This document shows positions 13,001-24,028 of a DNA stretch of 64,000 bases, in pieces. Where the stretch lies: positions 45,947,414 to 46,011,413 of the forward strand of contig JAPTHN010000010.1 of assembly GCA_026936325.1 (NCBI GenBank), in the 5' to 3' direction. Each line of letters begins with the position of its first letter. The stretch's first letter is position 1. The notes under the pieces were generated by a model that was not told the origin of the DNA, ran no database searches, and saw only the letters and a program-made list of their open reading frames with translations. Source of the stretch: Platynereis dumerilii. Lineage: Eukaryota > Annelida > Polychaeta > Phyllodocida > Nereididae. Made by a program: the position numbers and the translations under genes.

Positions 13001-16000
13001 ATACCCGCTGAAAAAACTGACAGGATCATATTTTGTCCGATGATTGTTTTTGACTTCGATACGGCACTTTGCCCGACGATCGCTCTGCTAGTAAATTGTT
13101 TCATTTGTCAGAAAAGATATTTAAGGCAATTAGACATGGAATAAATAGGTTATTTCATGGGTTGGACCTGTATTTCCCTGATATTCATGGCAGTGTAAAC
13201 ATTATAGCAGAGCAAGAGAGAAGGCAAAAAAAAAATCTGACAAGTGTTTTGGGCCTCAGATCATTCAAAAATGCTCCGATTTCATTGGGGGAAAAACTGA
13301 CATGTAGAGAAATTATATGCTCTATGGATGTGGATGGTTATTTGGTACTCGGCTTTCTTTATTTTTGCCGTAAGGCGCTTTTTTCGGCGATCAGCGATCG
13401 CTGACCTGCGGGTCTCGGGGAAATACGAGGTATCGGGTGAAAATATCAGGGAAATACAGGTCCAAGCCATGAAATAACCCATAAATATATGATGCGAAAG
13501 GATAAGGAACGATGAGATACAATGAGATATGATAAGTATTGATGATATACATTGAGGTACGATGAGTTACGATGTGATACAATGAGAAATGAGGAGGCAC
13601 AATGACAAACAATGAGGCAGGATGAGAAACAATGAGAATAATGAGATGGGATGAGTGATAATGAGATGAAATGAGATATGATGAGCTATGATGAGATGCG
13701 ATGAGATGTGATGGGATACGATGAATATGATGACACACAATGAGATACAAATTTTGATTACTTTCAGGATCCTGAGCAGCCTGACTGGCGCTATCAACAG
13801 CTGTGAACCGATCCTGGCATGTGCGGCTTCGGCAGGACAATTTCAGGAACAGTTCGACCAGGTCCGATACGGAATTAATATAGCCGACGAACTTCAGAAT
13901 GGGGGGTGTGAGTATTTTTCGCTTTATGGAAATAATGGAACGCCTTTAAATTTTAACCTGCCAAACGTTTGATAATTTAATTTATCAACTGTGAGTCAAT
14001 TAATTGAATTATTTATTACTACTGTCTTCTTCATGAAAAACTTACTATTTCAATTCTGTCTATGCCATTGTAAATGCGCATATATAATATGTGAAGGGAT
14101 TTTGGCCCGATTTCACCAACAGTGAGAATTGCGCCTTGTCTCAAGTGTTGAGTTCACAGTTTTAGACTGGTCCCCAAATTAAGCCTATGTTAGCAATGTT
14201 ATTTGCAGGACACATGTCCAATCACGTCACTGTGCTTCACACTAGGTAGGCTATGGGTTACAAAGCTTCATGGGCCGATTTCACCAACAGAGTTAAGCCA
14301 GGTCTAAGTCTTAGACCTGGACTTAAGTAGTTCCAAATTAAACTATAGGGTCAATTTCAGTAATAAAATGGCTGCACCTCCTAGTAAGCAAATTACCCAA
14401 GACCAGTTTTAACCTTATAGTCAAGTCATTTTTTTTGTGGCAGTAAGTTTTCGGCTGATAATTAAAAACATAACTTACTCTTGACAAAAATAATTGTCTC
14501 CTCCTGTTCCTCACACCTTGACCAAACAGTTTCGTAAACATTAGGAAGTATTGGCATGTTGCAGCTATAGTTTTGAGGTAATCCCATTGGAATAACATTG
14601 CTGTCAACACAGCTCAAGAAGCCATTTTCTTCTAATGCTGCTGTTGTGACGTCACCATTGTTTCAGTGATGTCATAGAGCCAACAATGCTGATGATGTCA
14701 CAACAGAAGGCTAAAAATAGCTCAAAATGTGCTGAAGAGCAGCAGCAAATTTGGCATTGTAAGTGCCTACATGACGGAGCTGGGGGATCATAGGACATCA
14801 ATTTAGTCCAAATCATGCTTGGTCATGGTGTGCTCTCCCTAATAAGCCAAAAATTAAATCTCAGACTTAATCATGGATTGTTTCACTGGATAAAAACTTA
14901 CTGCCAAAATAAAATGTCTTGACTTTAAGCCTGGTCCTAGCTATGTTGGTGAAATCCGCCCACAGTATAAGTTTGCATACACATAACCCAATGTTTTTCC
15001 AACAGAGGCTCGTGTATGAAACTTTTGAAGCTTTATAGCGGAAATGTAAAAAAAAACCATAAACTGAAACTGATACCAAAGGCTACAGTAATTTTATGTT
15101 TGATAAATTTTTTGTTTTCAAGATCAAATTTTTAAGTCTGCTACTAGCATATAATTGAAATGTGTTTACTATGGATTCTTATGGAAGATTAGAAAGTATA
15201 GGCAAACATCTGACCTTAACTGCATATATCTATATTCTTTTAATAAAAAGTAACTGTTCTTGAGCAAAATTGATTATCAATCAATCAATCAATAATATTC
15301 ATGAATTAATATATAAGTTAACACACTTATGCCTAACATATTTACATTTACATACAAATTATGCACTTTCTTGCTGGAGCATACCTCTATGTTAGCAACG
15401 GATAGGTCCTCTTGATATTATTATGAAAGCTTTGCGTGACGATAAAAGGCTACACTTTGTTTTGAACAGGTGCCTGCATTGGTAATTTGACATTGGCCGT
15501 CAATCAGTTTTCAACACTTCCCACCAGCCAGGAGGCCCTCTTGCTCGTCTGTCCGTGAGTACTTTCAGTTGTGCTTTTCAAATTTAAATTCAAATGATAA
15601 GTTTGATAAGGTTTTTTTCTATAATTAAAAAATTAAAGGTGGTAATAAAAATATATAGGCCTAATAATTATTTATAATAACTTATTACGGCATTAATTCC
15701 AGTAAACTGTTCAGTAGCACTTCTTAAATGAGATCAAGGATAGAATTTTTCAAACAAGTGTACTGAAAGTTTTCCAATCTGTTTATCCTTCTCAATTTTT
15801 CTGGCAAACTATTCCAGAATTTTGGGGTGCATATGAGAATGCTCTGTCCTCAAAATTACTTTGGTTGCATGGAATTGGTTCTGACAACAGGTCTATGGTT
15901 GCTTCCCACAAGTTCTCATAATGTGGTTTTGATGGGGTTTGCTTTGAATAACTTCTTAAATGTACAATGGAGCTTTCCAAGTTTCCATGTTAAGATCATC

Positions 16001-19000
16001 AATTTCCAAGAACAGGATTCTAGCTGGAGTTGGTTGCCAATGCAGTTGCTTTCTTCTGTGACTTACACTGTCCTGTCTTTCAATCTCTCAACCAAAGTTT
16101 TGGGTAATTAGAAGCTTATTCAACTAGCAGCTGGTTGTGTGACATATTTTGAATCTCTCAAATTAATCAAGCAATTTGTTTGTAAGAATTTGATTTTGCT
16201 TCAGGACTGTTGAGGCTGGAATTGAGAATTTTGAACGTTGCTTTGGCATTTTTTGGCGTCAATCATGGACATGAGATCATGAGACTTAAGTTGATACAGC
16301 ATTTCATTAAAAATTCATTAAGTTTGTTGAAAGGCAGTCATAAAAAAAGCTGCCATGTCTGCTATTGGTTCAAAGGTTTGCTGCTTTTTGTCAGATTGTC
16401 AGTAATGGTAATGAGAGATAAAATTTGTCTTAGTGTCCTCGAAAGCAAAAAATTAATTCACCAACGGAAATACCGAACATGTTTTGGTTGAGGGAATATG
16501 GCGCTTCTACAAAATTTCCTCCTCACTTGGACAAAATATTTATTATCAATATTTCTAATTGGCCATTTAGTCTAGTGGTAACTTGTTGGGCTGCTAATCG
16601 CTGGGTTTGAATCCAGCTCTTGCCGGGTCATCTGGGCTGATGGTGGACAGCTGTTTCAATCATCCTTTGCCTTGTTGCCGTGTCCTCCATCTGTTCTTAT
16701 TAGCCTACTAAGTGCATAAATACAGGACTTAAAGCCCAAATCATCTATCCATCTATTAGGCAATTTACGATACTTGGATATCTTATAAATTATTTTTTGG
16801 ATATCTTATAAATTTATTTTTAAATACTTTGTTTTCAGATTGGTCCAGAGCACAGCGTTCGCCTTGAAAACTGTCCTGGATACGTGTATCAGAATAATTG
16901 GGGGCGCAGTCGATTCATCAGTGCGGCAAATAGATTGGTTGACGGTCACGATCAACTTGCTGGAGACGGTTAATCCTGCTGTGACATTAGTCTGTAATGT
17001 TGTTGGTATATTGAATCGTAAGTATCTAATAACATCTTACTATTACAGTTGACAATTCATGAGTACGATGCACTTGCCTTAAGCTAAGCTGCTAGTGGAC
17101 ATCAATCAATATTATTTTGTCATCTGCCTAAATTTTGAGGCTCCTGTTCTCGAATTAGCTTTTTAAAAATAGTTTGAACTTTAGGGTCGTCCAAAAAAAC
17201 TTTCTTCTAAATTTCTCTGATTTGAAGATTGCATCTGACCTTGAGCATACTGTTAGAAAGTGTTGTATCAAAATTTCAGCCAAATTGATCAATATTTGGA
17301 GGTTGCTCCAAGCCATTGAAGTTTAACTGACAGACAGCTGGACAGCTAGACAGACAGACAGTCAGACAGATATAGTTTATTCTTGTTCAATGTTTACATA
17401 TTAACGTACAAAGGGGATTTGCATTTATAAGGCTATTGCCGCTGTCAGCAAACCACCAATATGAATAAATATTACTTGAGTTTGAGATATAAAATTGACT
17501 GTACATGTGCAAGCATGGGGGTATAGTAATTTTGAGGGAGTTTGTGATAATGGGATGAAGATCCATAGGGTAAATAGCTTAGTGGGAAAGAGCATAACAA
17601 CAGGTCGGCCCATGTTCACTTGTTGACATTCGTGATGCAGCCTGATTCAGACTCGTTTCTGTCCACACATCAGTGGGCCAGCAGGTAGTGGGTGACGTCA
17701 CAAAGCAGTTGTGAATGTACGGATGTTGATTACATTGTTGTCTCGACCAATCAAATCGCAGAAGTTAGCACTAGCTACCTAAGGTCATGAAATGTCGTGG
17801 AGCCCAGATTGGGATGATTGACAACCTTATTTTCCATGACGTCACAAAAATATCCCGCAATAGGCACTGAAGTTCTGGCAAAAAACAATGTGATTCATAC
17901 CATGTGGTTTATCGTTGTGGACCAGATGCATATCATTATCTGACGTTGTAAACAACACTCGTCCAAAGATCGTAATAATAGGAAATTCAAACGCACGTGG
18001 AATTTCCGAAGGACTCAATGAAAGAGGTCTCGATGCATGTGGTTATGTGTTCCCCGGTGGAACAATTCCCCACATCACTTCTCGCATACGTAATATGACG
18101 TCCTCCCAGAGCCCGGACTTCGTCATGCTCATGGCTGGAGACATTGAGGCTGCCGATGGCCTAGCTGCAGCAACAATATATATGTATGTGCAAGATACGA
18201 ACACTTGATAGAAGAGGCCAAACAAGTATTCCCTTTTTCTCGAATAATTATTTCGGGTCTTGCTCAAACTGGAGGTCACACCCAACAAGAGACTTTGAGA
18301 GATGTGAATCGGCATTTAGAAATTTTAGGTAATGAAGAGAGACTTCTTGAATTTATCTGTAATGAACAAGCTAAATTGCGTGACCACATACATCTGTCAC
18401 GTAACTCTGTCAACAAACTTTCGTTCAATGTGTCACTTTATGTAAAGAAGGTTTTTCTGTGAGATGGTTTCAGCCACTTTCCTCAGCTTGTTGCAATGAA
18501 ACATCGTCAGTAAACTGTAACTATAATGAAACAAAACCATTTCAGTATGACTATGAAGGTCAATCGGATTCCTTATCTAATACTGAGCATGAACGGTCTG
18601 ATAATAAGTTAGACACATATGATGAAAATGATTTGTCTGATTTACCCAAAAATACGGTTTTTCAAAGAAATGTGTTTGATAGTGATGAAGGTGGATTAGG
18701 TAATCTTAAATTGATGTCATGGAATATACAGGGTGTTGGCTGTAAATTAGAGTTAGACGAGATAAGAAATATGATAACCTGTTTTGATTCATTTTCTTGT
18801 ACGAAACTATGAAACTAGATTCCTTTGACCCACAAATGCAGGGTTACAATTATTTCCATTATCAAAGAAAATACAAACATCCTAAAGCCAGAAGGCCCTC
18901 TGGTGGCATTGCAGTGCTAATCAAAACAGATTTATTTGAATCAAAAACCAACTATTGAAAAAGCCAATGAATGGGTTATATGGCTGAAAGTTAGGAGATC

Positions 19001-22000
19001 AACTCATGAAATGTTTATTGGTGGTGCCTACATTCCCCCTGAAGATAGCACGATCTACCTTAATAGTAGATATGGTTATGACATAATGAATAGATTAAGG
19101 GATGACCTTGCTTGTTTACTTGAGCAGACACCTTTTGTGTCACTTTGTGGAGATTTCAATAATAGAACTGGTGATAAGAAAGATTTTGAGGAAATAGTTC
19201 ATGGGAAAAACTCTCAAATCTCTGACTTTGGTCTTGGGAATTGTGATGCCATGGCAACAAATACTAGCTGGTCAAGCAAACCCAGGCAATCGAAAGACAA
19301 AAAGACAAACAATTACGGAAAAGATCTCATTAATCTATGCCGGGCAAGTGGTTTAAGAATTATGAATGGTTTATTTGATGAAATTAGAACTGATCGGTTT
19401 ACATGTCATACACCAATGGGACAGAGTGTTGTTGACTATTTGATAACGGGGAATATCCCTCTCAGTGGTCTGAAGGACTCATCAATGCATTATATAAAAA
19501 GGGAAGTCGTTCGGATCCTGATAACTACAGAAAAATAACCATTAATGCTGTAATGGCTAAAATTTTTGATTCTATCCTGAATAGTTCGTTGTATTTCAAA
19601 AATGACGCTCTGAACCTAGATGACTCTTGTCAATTTGGTTTCACTCCTGGAACCAGTTGCACTGACTGTGTTTTCATTCTAGATACAGTTATAAGTTATC
19701 AGCAAGCAAAGCGAAAACCAGTTTATTTGTGTTTCATTGATTTTACAAAAGCATTTGATTATATTAATAGGAATGCACTGTATTTCAAATTAATGCAGCA
19801 GAAAATAGGTCAAAAAATGCTCAAAATTATAATTAGCATGTTTGATAAAGCAAAAGCCAGAGTCCACCGCAGTGGGAATGCTGGTGATGATATTGACAGC
19901 ATATGTGGGGTCTTACAAGGTGGGATTCTTAGCCCCAAACTATTTAATGAATTCATGTCAGATCTACCCCAGTATCTTGATAAGGCAAATGGAATAACAC
20001 TGAACAATTTTACTGTAACACTCATTATGTACGCTGATGATATTGTACTTGTATCAGATTCTGCGGAATGTCTACAGAATAGCATTGATTCAGTACAGGA
20101 ATTTTGCAGAAAATGGCATCTTATTGAAAATATAGGGAAAACCAAAGTGATGCAGTTTAATAACAAATCGGTTAATTCTTTCTTCTGCAATGGCAATGAG
20201 CTAGAAAATGTAGATAACTTTAAATACTTGGGGCAAATGCTTACCAATAAGCATAAAATGCATAGCAAAATGACTGAATACCTTTCAACACAAGGACATA
20301 AAACTTATGTTTTGCCAATTCTGGAATATAATAGTGAAATATGGACTAGTGATAGACCTGTATTGGAATTAGAAACTCTGCAACTTGGATTTCTAAAAAA
20401 TATGCTAGGCGTACGAAAACAAACTCCATCCTTAGCGATTTATGGCGAAACCGATAGATTTTCTTTGCATGCATGTAAGACAAAAACTTAGAATGATGAA
20501 TTACTGGATACGACTGGAAGGTGCACCTGATAGTAGCCTATTGAAAAAATGCTTGCTAGCTCAGAAAGATATTTATATGAAAAGTAATTGGTTCGGAAGA
20601 TTAAGCAGTATATTAAGTTCTTGTAATATTGAAAATGACAATGTAAACCGTACTGACTTAAGCATGATTGGCATTTACAGAGCAGTGAAACTGAGGCTGT
20701 ATGAAATTGAGCAGGAAAAACTTATTATCGCCATAAATGATAGTACACAGCAGCCAAAACTTAGGACATACAAATTGTTTTAGATTGATTGTAGACTTGA
20801 ACCATATCTTAAGCTGAGACAAAGTCGAAAAATGTTAATCAAAATTGCTAGATTTAGGACTAGTTAACACAGTCTACATATTGAAACTGGAAGGCATCAT
20901 AAACCAATAATTCCTGCAGCAAATAGAATATGTGAAAAATGTACATTAAATGTAGTGGAGGATGAAATTCATTGCCTTATAGTGTGCGCAGCTAATGAGT
21001 TGCTTCGTGTTAACCTTTTTTCGACAGCAACGAACTTAAGGTGGCTCGCTACTCATGAAATTACGTCAACTGCACACATTTCCGCGCAGCCAGGCAGGCC
21101 CTATCTATCATAACGTCACCACAGCAGCAGGGCTGTGCTGACACTTGTTTCTCATCTTTTTTTAATTCTGAAAATTTCGTGCGACGGCTGATTCATTTGC
21201 CATTTGCTCTGCTTCTATTGTGGTTAGAGACTTCTCGTTTGGAGCATTAGATGCGCTATGACAAATACTATAATCTGGCAGACTTTCAATTCTCTACTCT
21301 CAGTAGAAATTTTCTGCAGGCGATTTTCGGCAAGCATGTCTAATCTCTAAAAAATGACTCCGTGACATAAATAAATTTTTGTAGCAATATCCAGGCCCGT
21401 TTTTTTGCACTATGGTTCATAAAAAATATTTAATGATCAAAACTGAAACTTTTGTTCCGAACCTCTAGAAAAGTTCTTTAAACCAAATATATTTCTATGG
21501 AATATGGGTCAGCCTTTCCATCAACCTTTCCTCTCTAATTCCATGCTTCATTTAATAACATAGGATGAATGGCTACTGAATGGCAGGGAAAACTTCACAG
21601 TAAAAAAATTAGGAAAAAAATTGAGTTTTTCAGGTTTGCGTGGACTGACTTTCTTTTACATAAGCTCAAATATCTTGAAAGAAAGGCTGGTAGCGACCAC
21701 TTTTGTTTACATATCCTTGCTATAAACTATATTTTGGATCATTTTAAACTATTTTAAAGAAATCCTATCTTAGAAAGTTCACGAGTATCGAGCCACCTTA
21801 ATAAATGATTTTCTAATTTTGAATGATAATGATAAATTTACATCAATAATGAAAAACAAAGAACCCGAAATGTTAAGTTGTCTAGGAAAATTTCTCCTTG
21901 GAGCTGATGTTTGCAACAAACTATATCCTACATCGACACATGGTTTTGTGGAAGTTTATGAATATATGCATGTACCCACACACATATATATCTTAAAATT

Positions 22001-23997
22001 TTGTGAATATCTCATGCCTGCAGCCACTGTTTTTTATTATTTTCTATTTTAACTGCACATATGTGTGTTTATTGTTAGGCCTATATTACTAGAACAGGAA
22101 TATGATAATTTGATAATATATACATGGTGATACCACAGTTATTGTGTCTTCTAAACCAAATGTTTCATTATTTTAATGTCTCTTTCGCATAAGTGTAGTT
22201 GTAAATCTGTATTTCTAAAATCCATTTTGATATGTGTATTTATAAATATCTATGTTGATGTGATATTATATAGATGGTGGATGGTGAGGAGACCAATATT
22301 GAGTTTTGTTGGCCGAAGCAGTAATATTGGTCGAGGCCGTAGGCCGAGACCAATATTGCCTGCTAAGGCCAATAAGGCTCAATGTTGGTCGACTCAACAT
22401 CCACTATTTGTTATATTCTGCACAAAAATTTTCAGACTTATACATATTTGTAAAATTGTGGTTTTTCTAAAGATATTTAATTTATTTTTTATGAAAAGTA
22501 TTTAATTTTTCCCATTTTTTACAATGGGCATATTTCTAAAATGATATATTGACATTTCAAGAAGGTAGATTTCCTCCTACCACGGCCTTCCCTTAAGTAA
22601 TAGGCAATTAAGTGCATTGTTGCTGCTAATAGCATAGTGGCACGCCAATATCACTCTCCACACACCAATAACACACTGTAAGAAATGGCCGTGTTTTTCT
22701 GGCTAAAAGAACCGTAAATTTATTGTTATTTTATCAGTATTTTTTTTAAACAGACTTTGTCTGTGAATTTACAGTTCTTTGTCAGTTACAAAATGGCTCC
22801 AAGATAAATTTACTGCAACATGTTATTTAACATTCAGTTCACGTTAAATAACAATTACTTAAACTGTTAATTTACTGGCAACTTGTAATATGCAGACAAA
22901 ACATTTGAATTGGCCAAACAATCAATACACCTCGTCAGATTAGGAACTATAAACAAGAGATTGCATGGACTTCAACAACGGAACATGTGGTGCCATCTAT
23001 AAAATATGCTTTTCACAGCTGTTAATCAAACTTAATTTATAACTTATCTGAAGGTAAGGGAACATCCTCATTCATATGATCTTAAAGATGCAGTCATTAT
23101 GCAAAAGTTGTTATATTTATATATGACATTGACATTTGTTTGAGCCTTATGATGTGATCTAAAGAATGACACTATTAAAACCAAAATAACCCAGGCGTAG
23201 TCTGCATCAATACAACATACTTCGATAAACTTGACACCTGGTTCTCTTGGAAAATATCCATCAATTTTATGGTTTGTGAGCAAACGTGTGCGAATTAATT
23301 GCTGGGTATAATTGATGGACTTACTTCCCTGCTGTCAAGCAAGGGATGAGCAAGGCCGAGCCTGGAGTCAGTGGCTCTCTTACTCACTCAGCTGATTCCA
23401 GCTTCGGTACATCCCTACAGCTATGCGACAGTTAAATCAGTAGATCATACTGCTCCTTGCATTCTTTACTTTCTATGATTGACAGTTGATATAACTGTAA
23501 AATATACTTTAAATAAACTGTTTTATATATGTACATTATACCGTAATATCACTTTGTTGAATCTGCAAAATTACAGTTTAATGTACAATCTGCATTTTAC
23601 GGTTCATTGTCCTGTTCAGGTTTATTAGTACTTTTACAGTTCTTAGACCTGGAACAAAGTTGCCAGTTAATTTAACTGTAAAATTTAACGGGAATTTTTT
23701 GCAGTGCACTTTTAAGACACCAATATCATTATTTATTGGCTTGTCATGTGACTGATCTCCTGGTACATGATTGGCCTTAAATTTTTGATGCAGAATATTG
23801 TTTATTATAGGTGTGGGGTTTATTTTTATATAAAATCAATGTATGTAGATTATAATTACAATTAATGTTCTTAATTGCTTTATGTATTCTTGTGTTCGTT
23901 AACTCCTGTGGCTGGAACCTGTTAATATAATAATATTATGTGATTTTGTATTACTAATTTTTATGACAATTATATCAAATATGATATTTGCCGTCAA

Positions 23998-24028
<31 letters not shown>

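Larger units (their letters stand above)
17956..24028 (+). mobile_element. LINE B (SGNH + APE endonuclease + RT non-LTR retrotransposon)
   Basis: Direct repeats GTAAACAA at 17948-17955 and 24029-24036 and a poly(A) tail at about 23999-24028 bound a non-LTR element. In order: an SGNH/esterase-like domain (IGNSNARGI at 17970, DHIHLSRNSVN at 18390), an APE endonuclease (LMSWNIQG at 18710, SLCGDFNNRTG at 19145, VVDYLI at 19430), RT (DFTKAFDYIN, LQGGILSPKLFN, MYADDIVLVSD at 20028) and a C-x2-C-x9-H-x4-C knuckle (about 20936-20990). The stretch between endonuclease and RT is shortened, and several frameshifts break it. It is split by a TTAA element and a CACTA-like MITE. SGNH domains are known in L2/CR1-type LINEs. 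Confidence 0.88.

Noticed and set aside
13069-13404. 111-codon plus frame in the insertion inside the GATGA array
   Set aside because: Its N-terminal half covers the fold-back arm (LFHGLDLYFPDI, mirrored on the minus strand); no family recognised, no splice or promoter support.
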